Shown piece by piece: positions 35,079 to 45,726 of a stretch of DNA of 64,000 nucleotides (position 1 is the stretch's first letter; each line of letters opens with the position of its first letter). A program made the translations under genes and the position numbers. This DNA comes from Caulobacteraceae bacterium (lineage in GTDB: Bacteria > Pseudomonadota > Alphaproteobacteria > Caulobacterales > Caulobacteraceae), in contig JAIXZX010000002.1 in NCBI GenBank assembly GCA_027489335.1, forward strand, positions 124,001 to 188,000, given 5' to 3'. The notes under the pieces were generated by a model that ran no database searches, was not told the DNA's origin, and saw nothing but the letters and a program-made list of their open reading frames with translations.

Positions 35079-37054
35079 GTGGGCTCTCCCGGCGCCAGCG
35101 GCGGCGGCGCGACCACCGCGCCCTCCGGGGCCACACCCACAGGGGGCAGATCGGTGACGTCGGGCAGCGGCATGGGCTGAATGATGCGCGCGCGGATTTC
35201 CGGATCCTTGAGCAGGGCGACCCGCATGACCTCCCGGGCCCGCGGCGCGGCGGCCGTGGCGCCGCCCAGGCCGCCATGCTGGATGATCACCGAAATCGCG
35301 TAGCGGGGCTGATCGATGGGCGCGAACGCCACATAGAGATTGTGGTCCTTCAGCCCCCAGCGAACGCTGCGGCTGTCACGGTTGGCCACCCCGTCATAGC
35401 TGCGGACCTGGGCGGTGCCCGTCTTGCCGGCCATCAGCACGTCCCCGAGGCCAAGCTGGCTCTGGCGGAAGGCTGTGCCGCTGCGGTCATTGGCCACGGC
35501 GATCATGCCCGACCGCACATAGTCCAGGTGTTCCTGCGAAAATGGCAGGTTCGGCACCTCGTCGCCCGGCGGCATCTCCACCCCGCCCACCGACTTGATC
35601 AGGCGCGGGTTGAGCTGTTTGCGGCCATTGGCCAGACGGGCGGTCATCACCGCCAGCTGCAGCCCATTGGCGGTGATATAGCCCTGGCCGATCCCGTAGC
35701 TGACGGAGTCGCCGGGATGCCAGGTGGGGTCGCGCTTGACCTGGGTGCGCTTCCATTCGGTGGAGCCCACCACGCCGGTGCGCTGACCGGGAATGCCGAT
35801 GTCGAAAGCCTGGCCAAAACCCAGGGCCTTGGCCGCCCGGGCGATGTGGTCGGGCCCCATCCGCAGGGCCACCTGATAGAAATAGACGTCGCACGAGTTC
35901 TTGATGGCGTCGTGCATGTTCTGGGCGCCGTGCCCCCCATGGCGCCAGCACCGCCAGGTCCGCCCTCCGAACCGCCAGCCCCCCGAGCAGTGAATCCGCT
36001 CCTCGGGATTGATGCCGGCGGCCAGCGCCGCCAGCGCCGTCGTCATCTTGAAGGTCGAGCCCGGCGGATAGGTGCCGCTCATGGCCTTGTCCAGCAGGGG
36101 CCGACGCTCATAGTCGGCGAGCGCCCGGTACTCGGCGGTGGACAGGCCGCGCACGAAGCGGTTGGCGTCGAAGCTGGGCGCCGAGACCATGCACAGGAGA
36201 TCGCCCGACCGGCAGTCCATGACGACGATGGCGCCGCTCTCGTCGCCCATCACCTCGAGGGCGCGGTTCTGGATGTCGACATCCAGGGTCAGTTCGACGG
36301 TCTTGCCGGGCGCTGCAGGTATGTCGCCGTCGGTGTCGTTGCGGATCTCGCGGCCGCGGGCGTCCACCTCGACCTTCTTGGCGCCGGTCCGACCGCGCAG
36401 GTCCAGATCGAAGGCCTTCTCCACCCCCTGACGGCCGATCCGGAACCCCGGGTGCAGCAGGATGGGCTCGGAATTGGGACCCGTCTCGGTGAGATCCTCA
36501 CGGTTCACCTTGGCCACGTAGCCGATGACGTGGGCGAACGCCCCGCCGTGCGGATAGACCCGCACCTCGCCCATGTCGGCGGTGACATTGGGCATTTCCG
36601 GGGCCCGGACATTGATCGCCGAGAACTGCTCCCAGGTCATGTCCTCCATGACCGAGACCGGGGTGCGGTTGGGGGTGCGCTCGAACTCCCGCATCAGGCG
36701 CTCTTGGCGGGCCTCGTCCAGGGGCACGAAGTGGGCCAGGGTCTTGAGCGTCTCGCCGGGCTCGTGCTCCCCGTCCTTGACCACCAGCAGGCGGAAGTTG
36801 GGACGATTGGTGGCCAGGACCGCGCCATTGCGGTCGACGATCAGGCCCCGGGGCGGCGGCACCAGACGGAAGTTGAACTGGTTGGAGGCCGAGAGCTTCT
36901 GGTAGCGCTGAGCCTCCAGGATCTGCAGGTGAGCCAGGCGTCCGCCGAGGGCCAGCAGTCCGACCCCGGCGAAACCGCCCAGCAGGAAGCTGCGGCGGTG
37001 GAAGGCCCCCTGCCGCTCATTGACCTCGGAGAAGAAGATGGACGGCTCGCTCAA
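35075..37054 (-). CDS. mrdA: Penicillin-binding protein 2 (peptidoglycan transpeptidase)
   Basis: A 659-residue class B PBP. One N-terminal membrane anchor (SFLLGGFAGVGLLALGG) is followed by the dimerisation domain and a transpeptidase domain with SGTYPPGSTFKMTTALAAL (active-site Ser, SxxK), an SCD variant of the SxN motif in NSCDVYFYQVALRMG, and MAGKTGTAQV (KTG). It cross-links peptidoglycan made by RodA during elongation. The C-terminus is proline/alanine-rich. The start is a TTG at 37054 (MSEPSIFF) with an upstream G-rich site. Confidence 0.96.
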   Translation of the reverse strand: MSEPSIFFSEVNERQGAFHRRSFLLGGFAGVGLLALGGRLAHLQILEAQRYQKLSASNQFNFRLVPPPRGLIVDRNGAVLATNRPNFRLLVVKDGEHEPGETLKTLAHFVPLDEARQERLMREFERTPNRTPVSVMEDMTWEQFSAINVRAPEMPNVTADMGEVRVYPHGGAFAHVIGYVAKVNREDLTETGPNSEPILLHPGFRIGRQGVEKAFDLDLRGRTGAKKVEVDARGREIRNDTDGDIPAAPGKTVELTLDVDIQNRALEVMGDESGAIVVMDCRSGDLLCMVSAPSFDANRFVRGLSTAEYRALADYERRPLLDKAMSGTYPPGSTFKMTTALAALAAGINPEERIHCSGGWRFGGRTWRCWRHGGHGAQNMHDAIKNSCDVYFYQVALRMGPDHIARAAKALGFGQAFDIGIPGQRTGVVGSTEWKRTQVKRDPTWHPGDSVSYGIGQGYITANGLQLAVMTARLANGRKQLNPRLIKSVGGVEMPPGDEVPNLPFSQEHLDYVRSGMIAVANDRSGTAFRQSQLGLGDVLMAGKTGTAQVRSYDGVANRDSRSVRWGLKDHNLYVAFAPIDQPRYAISVIIQHGGLGGATAAAPRAREVMRVALLKDPEIRARIIQPMPLPDVTDLPPVGVAPEGAVVAPPPLAPGEPT

Positions 37055-37066
37055 CGCCGTCGCCCC

Positions 37067-37579
37067 CTATCGGAACCGCACATCGGCGTCATCGAACCTG
37101 TCGATCAGCCGGTGTGCAAACGGATACAGCAGGATTGTGGCGAGGAATTGCCACAGCATGGCCAGCAGGTTCGGCGTCGCCCGCGCATCAAGCTGGGTGA
37201 CCAGAAAGCCCACCGTCTGGGCCACCGAGCAGGCCGCGGCGAACCAGATCCACATCATCGGCCGGCTCTGCCCCACCATCATGTTTCGCGCCCCGAGCAC
37301 CGCGCCATAGGCCACCAGCAGGGACAGCGCCCAAAGCCCAAGCGGTCCGCCCCAGAAGATATCCAGGAACAGTCCCATGACCAGCACCCCGAACGGCGCG
37401 ACCATGGAGGGCCTGATCATCGCCCAGGCGAAGGCCGGCGCCATGCAAAAAATGGGCTCAGGCAGACCCCAGCCGAAGACCCGGATCGGGAGGCTGAAGA
37501 GAATGGTGGCGGCCATGCACTGGAGCATCGGCGCGCCGAGCCAGCGCCAGGGATCAAGCCGCGTCGCCGTCAGGCTCAA
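37067..37579 (-). CDS. mreD: Rod shape-determining protein MreD
   Basis: A 170-residue protein with five to six hydrophobic helices and the typical GLFLDIFWGGPLGLWALSLL motif (D and GG near the middle). MreD is an inner-membrane part of the elongasome between MreC and RodA/PBP2. The TTG start overlaps the mreC stop (TTGA), indicating translational coupling. The gene order mreB-mreC-mreD-mrdA-rodA is standard. Confidence 0.92.
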   Translation of the reverse strand: MSLTATRLDPWRWLGAPMLQCMAATILFSLPIRVFGWGLPEPIFCMAPAFAWAMIRPSMVAPFGVLVMGLFLDIFWGGPLGLWALSLLVAYGAVLGARNMMVGQSRPMMWIWFAAACSVAQTVGFLVTQLDARATPNLLAMLWQFLATILLYPFAHRLIDRFDDADVRFR

Positions 37580-38709
37580 AAGACCGGCTCCTCGACCGGC
37601 GGCGGCGCGGCGACTTCAGGCGCGGGCGCAGGCTGGCTCGACGCTGGACGCGGCGCAGGCGAAGCCTTCGCGGCCGGCGCCTTGGGCGCGGGGCTCTTGG
37701 GGGCCGGCGCCTTGGCCGCAGGCGGGCGGGCGGTCGGCGCGGACGTTGCGGGCGATGCAGGCGCTGGCGTGGGTGCTGGCGGCGGCGGCGACGTCACGCC
37801 CACCGTCGGCAGGACGCCGTCGGCGGGCGGCTCGCTGCGGGCGTTGAGCTCGTCCTGGTCCACCAGTTGAGAGAAGTCCTCAAACAGCAGGATGCGCACG
37901 AAGTCGATGGCGCCGGCCTCGGAGCTCAAGACCACCCGCCAGGCGCCGTCGACGCCCTTGACGGCGACGCCCACCGGCAGACCGCGGGGCATCAGCCCCC
38001 CGTCCCCGGAGGTGACGATCCGGTCGCCCGCCTTCACCGGGTCGTGGCCGCGGAGATATTCGAGCTTGGGATTGGGGCCCCCGTCCCCGGCCAAAATAGC
38101 CCGGGCGTTGGTTCGATCGACCATGACCGGCGTGCGCGAGGCGATATCGGTGAGCAGCAGGACGCGGCTCGCGCCCCGGGTCACGCCGACCACCCGGCCG
38201 ACGAGGCCATATTCGCTCATCACCGGATTGCCCACCTGCACCTGCCGCTCGCGGCCGGCATTGGCCAGCCGGGTGTTGGCGAAGGGCCCCCGGGAGTCGC
38301 TGACCACTCGGGCCGAGACCATGGGAATCGGCGGATCGGTCTGGAGGCCCAGCAGGTCGCGGTACCGCTCGTTCAGATCCCGCAAGCCCAGGACCTCCTG
38401 GCGCAGCTGGGCGGCCTCTTCCAGCTCGGCGCGCAGCCGGCGGTTCTCGGAGACGGCGAAAAAGTACTGGCTGATCCCGTCTGAGAGGGCGCCGAACCAG
38501 TGGACGGGCGCCGACACCACCCCGGAGACCGGCGCGGCCACGGCGTCGCTGACCTCGCGGGTCACGCCATAGGCCTCGTTGCGTAGGGTCTCACGGCGGT
38601 CGCCAAGCAGCAGCGTCACGGCCACGACGACGGCGACGACCAGGGCGACGCCGGCCGTCCAGACCAGCGGCACCCGAATTTCACCCAGAGGATTGTCCCG
38701 GAAGGACAC
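37576..38709 (-). CDS. mreC: Rod shape-determining protein MreC
   Basis: A 377-residue bitopic protein. One membrane helix (VPLVWTAGVALVVAVVVAVT) is followed by a coiled coil (ENRRLRAELEEAAQLRQEVL) and the two-barrel periplasmic domain ending near GRESSGVLPT-like sequence. The last about 80 residues are an alanine/proline/lysine-rich tail that is likely disordered. MreC links the MreB filament to the periplasmic PBPs. The GTG start at 38709 lies 64 bp from the mreB stop, so mreB and mreC are probably in one operon. Confidence 0.93.
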   Translation of the reverse strand: MSFRDNPLGEIRVPLVWTAGVALVVAVVVAVTLLLGDRRETLRNEAYGVTREVSDAVAAPVSGVVSAPVHWFGALSDGISQYFFAVSENRRLRAELEEAAQLRQEVLGLRDLNERYRDLLGLQTDPPIPMVSARVVSDSRGPFANTRLANAGRERQVQVGNPVMSEYGLVGRVVGVTRGASRVLLLTDIASRTPVMVDRTNARAILAGDGGPNPKLEYLRGHDPVKAGDRIVTSGDGGLMPRGLPVGVAVKGVDGAWRVVLSSEAGAIDFVRILLFEDFSQLVDQDELNARSEPPADGVLPTVGVTSPPPPAPTPAPASPATSAPTARPPAAKAPAPKSPAPKAPAAKASPAPRPASSQPAPAPEVAAPPPVEEPVF

Positions 38710-38773
38710 CTAAGATCGTCTCCCCGCCAGAGGCAATTGGGCTGTGGCCGTACCGTCTTCGATCAAGCAAGTC

Positions 38774-39955
<1,182 letters not shown>

Positions 39956-40107
39956 TCAAGGCTTATTCACCTAACGCCCCGAGACCAGCGTTCTGCGCCC
40001 GTGCAGGGACCCCGAAATTCAACCGCCAGGGGATCTGGCCGCGCGCGCGTGACGCAGCGGGTTGAGCGGTTGTCGGAAGCGATTCTGCCGGCTCGGGCGC
40101 TCCGCCC

Positions 40108-40989
40108 CTAGCCGAGCGCCGTCAGAATCACCCCAAGAGCGGTGGCGGTTCCGGCCAGGATCTGACGCAGACTCAAGGTCTCATGGAACAGGCGGCGGCC
40201 GGCCGCCGCGGCGATCGGCGCTTCGATGACGCCCACCGCGCGGACCATGCCGGCCGGCGCCAGCGCCAGCGCCGAGAACCAGCAGGCCGAGGCCGCCGCC
40301 CCGAAGAAGCCGGCGCCCAGGGAGGGCCGCCAGGCCCGCGCCACCGCCCGCAAGGCCTGCGGACGGGCGATGGCCAGCCAGGCCCCCAGGACGAGGGTCT
40401 GCAGGGTCTGGGCGACGCAGACGGCGGCCGTGGCCGCATAGATCGGATAGTCCGGCTCCAGCGCGAGCCCCGCCTGGCGATAGCCGTTCAGCGCCACGGC
40501 GAAGGCCGCGCCAGACGCCAGGCCGAGCGCACTGCCGACCAACGCCCCGCGCGAGGCCGCCCGTCCCGGCCAGGACAGGGCCGCAAGGCCCGTCGTGGTC
40601 AGGGCGACGCCGGCCCAGGCCTGGAGGCCCATCTGATCGCCGAACAGCGCCAGCCCCATCAGCGCGGCCAGCGGCAGGGAGGCCTGCTGCATGAAGGTGG
40701 CCACAGCAAAGCCGGACCGCTTCATGGCGCCCAGCAGGGCGGCGGTGGCCAGCACCTGACCAAGGGCCCCGGCGCTGACCGTGATCCAGAATCTGGGCGT
40801 CGCGGTGGGGTCAGCCCCAGGGGTCAGGATGGCGACCACGGCGAAAATGGCCAGGGCGAACGGCAGGCCGAACAGGAAGCGGACCAGGGTTGCGCCCCAC
40901 GGCCCAGCCTCGGCCATCAAGCCGCGCTGCAGGGCGTTGCGCGCCACCTGAAGCGGCGCGGCGGCGATCGTCAGGGCGATCCAGAGCAT
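40108..40989 (-). CDS. EamA/DMT-family transporter
   Basis: A 293-residue protein with about ten hydrophobic helices in two EamA repeats (conserved blocks ATFMQQASLPLAALMGLALF and MVRAVGVIEAPIAAAAGRRL). These permeases export metabolites or amino acids. The gene lies 38 bp downstream of leuA on the same strand, but a hairpin at 40999-41027 separates them. The substrate is unknown; co-location with leuA hints at a leucine-related role only weakly. Confidence 0.87.
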   Translation of the reverse strand: MLWIALTIAAAPLQVARNALQRGLMAEAGPWGATLVRFLFGLPFALAIFAVVAILTPGADPTATPRFWITVSAGALGQVLATAALLGAMKRSGFAVATFMQQASLPLAALMGLALFGDQMGLQAWAGVALTTTGLAALSWPGRAASRGALVGSALGLASGAAFAVALNGYRQAGLALEPDYPIYAATAAVCVAQTLQTLVLGAWLAIARPQALRAVARAWRPSLGAGFFGAAASACWFSALALAPAGMVRAVGVIEAPIAAAAGRRLFHETLSLRQILAGTATALGVILTALG

Positions 40990-40998
40990 GGGAAATCA

Positions 40999-41027
40999 GG
41001 GGCGCCGGCGAAAGGCCGGCGAGCCCC
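40999..41027 (-). terminator. Hairpin after leuA
   Basis: CGCCGGC (41003-41009) pairs with GCCGGCG (41015-41021) around GAAAG, and flanking GGGG/CCCC can extend the stem across a two-base bulge. On the minus strand it directly follows the leuA stop and is followed by a short T-rich CTGATTTCCC. It could end or attenuate the leuA transcript before the EamA gene. Confidence 0.45.
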
Positions 41028-42602
41028 CTAGAACCCGCTGGCGATGGCGTCGGGGGCGGTCTTTTCCTTGCGCGCGAAGAGGTTGTTCAGCGCGTTCACA
41101 TAGGCCTTGGCCGAGGCGGTCAGGGTGTCGGTGTCGGCGGCCTGGCCGGTGGCGATGCGGCCATCCTCTTCCAGCCGGACCGAGACCTGGGCCTGGGCGT
41201 CGGTGCCCTCGGTCACCGCATGCACCTGGAACAGACGCAGGATGGCGGTGTGCGGCACCACCTGGTGAATGGCGTTGAACACCGCATCCACCGGGCCATC
41301 GCCTGTGGCGGTGGCGGCGCGCTCCACGCCCTCCACGGTCACGGTCAGATGGGCCTCCTGCGGGCCCTCGGTGCCGGCGATCACTCGCAGATGCTTGACC
41401 TGGATGCGGTCGGCGCCCGAGGCCAGGGCGTCGTCCACCAGGGCCACGATGTCGTCGTCGAAGACGTGCTTCTTCTTGTCGGCCAGGTCCTTGAAGCGCT
41501 GGAAGGCCTCGTTCAGGGCGTTCTGGCCCAGCTCATAGCCCAGCGCCTTCAGCTTCTCGCGGAAGGCGTGGCGGCCGGAATGCTTGCCCATGACCAGGTT
41601 GGAGCCGCCCTGCCCGACGCTTTCCGGCGTCATGATCTCGTAGGTGCCACGGTCCTTCAGCATCCCGTCCTGGTGGATGCCGCTCTCGTGGGCGAAGGCG
41701 TTCTTGCCGACGATCGCCTTGTTGAACTGCACCGGGAAGCCGGTGATCGCCGAGACATAACGGCTGGCCCGGGTGATGTGCTGGGTCTCGGCGCCGGTGA
41801 AATAGGGCAGCCGGTCGCCGCGCACCTTAAGCGCCATGACCACTTCTTCCAGGGCCGCATTGCCGGCCCGCTCGCCGATGCCGTTGACCGCGACCTCCAC
41901 CTGGCGGGCCCCGCCCTGTACGCCGGCCAGGCTGTTGGCCACGGCCAGTCCCAGGTCGTTGTGGCAGTGGGTGGACAGGATGATGTTCTCGACGCCGGGG
42001 ACGTTCTCCACCAGATCGCGGAAGATGGCCTCGTATTCCGACGGGTAGGAATAGCCCACCGTGTCGGGGATGTTCACCGTCTTGGCCCCGGCCTTGATCG
42101 CGGCCTCGACGCAACGGCGCAAGAAATCCTGCTCGGTGCGGGTGGCGTCCTGCGCCGACCATTCCACGTCGTCGCACAGATTGCGCGCGTGGGTGACCGA
42201 GCGGGTGATGGCCTCCAGGATATCCTCCTGGCTCATCTTCAGAATGTGGTCCCGGTGCGAGGGGCTGGTGGACAGGAAGGTGTGAATCCGCCCCCGCTTA
42301 GCCGGACGGATCGCCTCGGCGCATCGCTCGATGTCGATGGCCGCGGCCCGGGCCAGGCCGCAGACCGTGCTCTCGGTGACGATCTCCGAGATCTGGCGCA
42401 CGGCCTCGAAGTCGCCGTTGGAGGCGATGGGGAAGCCGGCCTCGATCACATCGACCCGCATCTCCTCGAGGATCTTCGCCAGCTCCAGCTTCTCCTCCAG
42501 GGACATGGAGGCGCCGGGCGACTGCTCGCCGTCGCGCATGGTGGTGTCGAAAATGATGACGCGATCGCGTTCAGACGCGGCGTTGGAAGCTTGGGAAGTC
42601 AT
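41028..42602 (-). CDS. leuA: 2-isopropylmalate synthase
   Basis: A 524-residue enzyme that condenses acetyl-CoA with 2-oxoisovalerate, the committed step of leucine synthesis. The DRE-TIM barrel is clear: [20 protein letters not shown] at the start, [19 protein letters not shown] (metal-binding HxH), and [20 protein letters not shown]. The C-terminal regulatory domain (from about residue 390) is the site of leucine feedback inhibition in homologues. A leucine-rich leader peptide and potential attenuator lie upstream (42656-42799), so expression is probably also controlled by leucyl-tRNA supply. Confidence 0.97.
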   Translation of the reverse strand: MTSQASNAASERDRVIIFDTTMRDGEQSPGASMSLEEKLELAKILEEMRVDVIEAGFPIASNGDFEAVRQISEIVTESTVCGLARAAAIDIERCAEAIRPAKRGRIHTFLSTSPSHRDHILKMSQEDILEAITRSVTHARNLCDDVEWSAQDATRTEQDFLRRCVEAAIKAGAKTVNIPDTVGYSYPSEYEAIFRDLVENVPGVENIILSTHCHNDLGLAVANSLAGVQGGARQVEVAVNGIGERAGNAALEEVVMALKVRGDRLPYFTGAETQHITRASRYVSAITGFPVQFNKAIVGKNAFAHESGIHQDGMLKDRGTYEIMTPESVGQGGSNLVMGKHSGRHAFREKLKALGYELGQNALNEAFQRFKDLADKKKHVFDDDIVALVDDALASGADRIQVKHLRVIAGTEGPQEAHLTVTVEGVERAATATGDGPVDAVFNAIHQVVPHTAILRLFQVHAVTEGTDAQAQVSVRLEEDGRIATGQAADTDTLTASAKAYVNALNNLFARKEKTAPDAIASGF

Positions 42603-42655
42603 GTCAGGATCTCTTCGCGGGAGCTCATTCTAGGAAGGTCGGGCGGCGGGGTCAT

Positions 42656-42711
42656 CCCCTGAGCGCCCGGCTCCGCGAGGTTTCGCGCAAGCCTACAGGG
42701 GCGCCCAGGGG
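42656..42711 (-). promoter_or_regulatory. Candidate leuA attenuator stem
   Basis: On the transcript, 13 bases at 42711-42699 pair with 13 bases at 42668-42656; all pairs are Watson-Crick except one G-U wobble. The 5' arm covers codons near the end of the leader peptide, so a ribosome stalled on the leucine codons would change whether this arm is free. Inside the 30-base loop, GGCT...GCC and CGCG...CGCG can form a competing hairpin. No U-run follows, so control may act through Rho or leuA translation rather than intrinsic termination. Confidence 0.6.
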
Positions 42712-42764
42712 CGGCTAAGCCCCAGCGGAAGGCCAAGAAGCAGGCTGTGGAAACCGTTGGTCAT
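42693..42764 (-). CDS. leuL: Leucine-rich leader peptide upstream of leuA
   Basis: A 23-codon frame, MTNGFHSLLLGLPLGLSRPW ending APL and TAG, lies about 90 bp before leuA on the same strand. Seven of 23 residues are leucine, six of them clustered at positions 8-16, as expected for a sensor of leucyl-tRNA. There is no Shine-Dalgarno sequence. Instead a promoter at 42771-42799 would start transcription at the A of the ATG, so the peptide is probably read from a leaderless mRNA. The coding end forms one arm of the stem described at 42656-42711. It is too short for ordinary gene calling. Confidence 0.75.
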   Translation of the reverse strand: MTNGFHSLLLGLPLGLSRPWAPL

Positions 42765-42770
42765 GGGCGT

Positions 42771-42799
42771 TTTCTACCCAAGAACGGGCTGGGCCGCAA
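42771..42799 (-). promoter_or_regulatory. Promoter for leuL-leuA
   Basis: On the minus strand, TTGCGG (42799-42794) and TAGAAA (42776-42771) are spaced by 17 bases. Seven bases after the -10 box is the A of the leader ATG, an ideal position for +1. Read in the Caulobacter housekeeping form (TTGACGS, 10-14 bases, GCTANAWC), the same site gives TTGCGGC, 14 bases, GGTAGAAA. Assigned by pattern only. Confidence 0.6.
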
Positions 42800-42855
42800 C
42801 GCTCTTGCGTCGAGGAGGCCAAAATCGCCCGCGAACGGCAAGAAACGTGCGTCGC

Positions 42856-43584
42856 TCAAGCCGCCGGGTCGCCCTCGCCCGCGGCCGCCTCGCGGGACTT
42901 GAGCCACTTCCGGGCGAACCAGCCCATGAGAATCCAACCCGCGGCGATGGCGACAAGCAGGGCGATGTGGCCCACGCCGCCACCGCGCATGGCCTGGGCA
43001 ATCGTGTTGCCGGCGAAAGCGGTCACCCCGATCTTGGGAATGATGCCCAGCGCGGTTCCGGCGGCGAAGTGGGTCAGGCGCATGGGCGTGACGCCGGCGG
43101 CCATATTGACCACGATGAAGGGGGCTGACGGGACCAGGCGAACGATCAGGCTGGCCCAGAAGCCGTTGCGGCCCACCAGCCGCATGAACTGGCGAACCCC
43201 CTCGCCGGCGAAGGCGTCGAGGGTGCGGGCGCCCGCCAGCCGACCGAGATAGAATCCCACCAGCGACGAGACCATGGTGCCGATCCAGCTATAGGCGAAG
43301 CCGGTCCAGGCCCCGAACGCCACCACGGCGGCGGCGATCAGCACGAACTGCGGCACGCCGACAAAGGCCAGGATCGCGAAGGCCGCCACGGCGCTCGGCA
43401 GTGCCCAGGGACTGTGGGCGGCCATGCCCAGCCAGTGTTCGACCGTGGCCTCGCCATCAAAGCCCAGCACCTGGGCCCCGAACAGGAAGACCAGCCCCAC
43501 TCCGCCAAACAGAACGAAGGAGACCGCCACGCCCCGCCAGGCGCGCGCGTCCATGTTGGTCAGGAAGCTGATCAGGCGGCGCAT
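42856..43584 (-). CDS. VTT-domain (TVP38/TMEM64-like) membrane protein
   Basis: A 242-residue polytopic protein with the VTT/SNARE-associated pattern: a hydrophobic PSAVAAFAILAFVGVPQFVL block, AFGAWTGFAYSWIGTMVSSL, VGFYLGRLAGARTLDAFAGE, and FWASLIVRLVPSAPFIVVNM (the conserved R..P..P). TVP38/DedA-like proteins are thought to move lipids or support membrane homeostasis; the precise role is unknown. The start at 43584 has GAGG upstream. It lies upstream of the leuL promoter on the same strand. Confidence 0.86.
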   Translation of the reverse strand: MRRLISFLTNMDARAWRGVAVSFVLFGGVGLVFLFGAQVLGFDGEATVEHWLGMAAHSPWALPSAVAAFAILAFVGVPQFVLIAAAVVAFGAWTGFAYSWIGTMVSSLVGFYLGRLAGARTLDAFAGEGVRQFMRLVGRNGFWASLIVRLVPSAPFIVVNMAAGVTPMRLTHFAAGTALGIIPKIGVTAFAGNTIAQAMRGGGVGHIALLVAIAAGWILMGWFARKWLKSREAAAGEGDPAA

Positions 43585-43647
43585 GGCGCACGCCTCGCCG
43601 ATCCGCGGGCGCGGGTCAAGCTAGGGCCGAGCCAGCCGCCAAGGCGA

Positions 43648-45389
<1,742 letters not shown>

Positions 45390-45394
45390 GACGT

Positions 45395-45420
45395 CGGCCC
45401 CTCCAGCGATGGAGGGGCCG
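45395..45420 (+). terminator. Hairpin with GCGA tetraloop after aminotransferase gene
   Basis: CGGCCCCTCCA (45395-45405) pairs perfectly with TGGAGGGGCCG (45410-45420) around a GNRA-type loop GCGA. It lies five bases after the stop codon and is followed by TCATCTT. The convergent DUF2171 gene ends 15 bp later, so it may serve both directions. Confidence 0.68.
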
Positions 45421-45434
45421 TCATCTTCCGGCTC

Positions 45435-45671
45435 TTAGGCCTTTTCGCGCCAGGACGACTTGGCGGCGTCCTTCGTCAGGTTGAGGCAGACCTTGTCGTC
45501 GGCGATCCGGTCGACCCAGGTCATCGGGATCATGTGGTGTTTCAGACCGGCGCCCATGTCGAACTTGGCCAGCTCGATCTCGGTGTCGAGGACGTGGTCG
45601 ACGCGGCCCACATGACCACCGTCCGAGCCGACGACTTCCATGTGTTCTTTGATTTCAGAGGCTTGGATCAT
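45435..45671 (-). CDS. DUF2171 small protein (PRC-barrel-like)
   Basis: A 78-residue protein matching DUF2171: MIQASEIKEHMEVVGSDGGH, VGRVDHVLD, then AKFDMGAGLKHHMIPMTWVD and a C-terminal VCLNLTKDAAKSSW. The fold is a small beta-barrel similar to PRC domains; the function is unknown, and family members often appear with stress genes. ATG 45671 has AAGGAG at good spacing; the longer frame to 45806 is not supported. The sensor kinase gene upstream on the same strand ends 55 bp away. Confidence 0.85.
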   Translation of the reverse strand: MIQASEIKEHMEVVGSDGGHVGRVDHVLDTEIELAKFDMGAGLKHHMIPMTWVDRIADDKVCLNLTKDAAKSSWREKA

Positions 45672-45726
45672 GGGGGTCTCCTTCTGAGTTCTGGAGACCA
45701 GGGAACGGCTCAACCCGCCTGGAGGT

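Noticed and set aside
35276..37870. 864-codon open frame on the plus strand opposite mrdA, mreD and mreC
   Set aside because: It spans three unrelated genes in antisense, is rich in His/Arg/Gly/Asp and has no ribosome-binding site.
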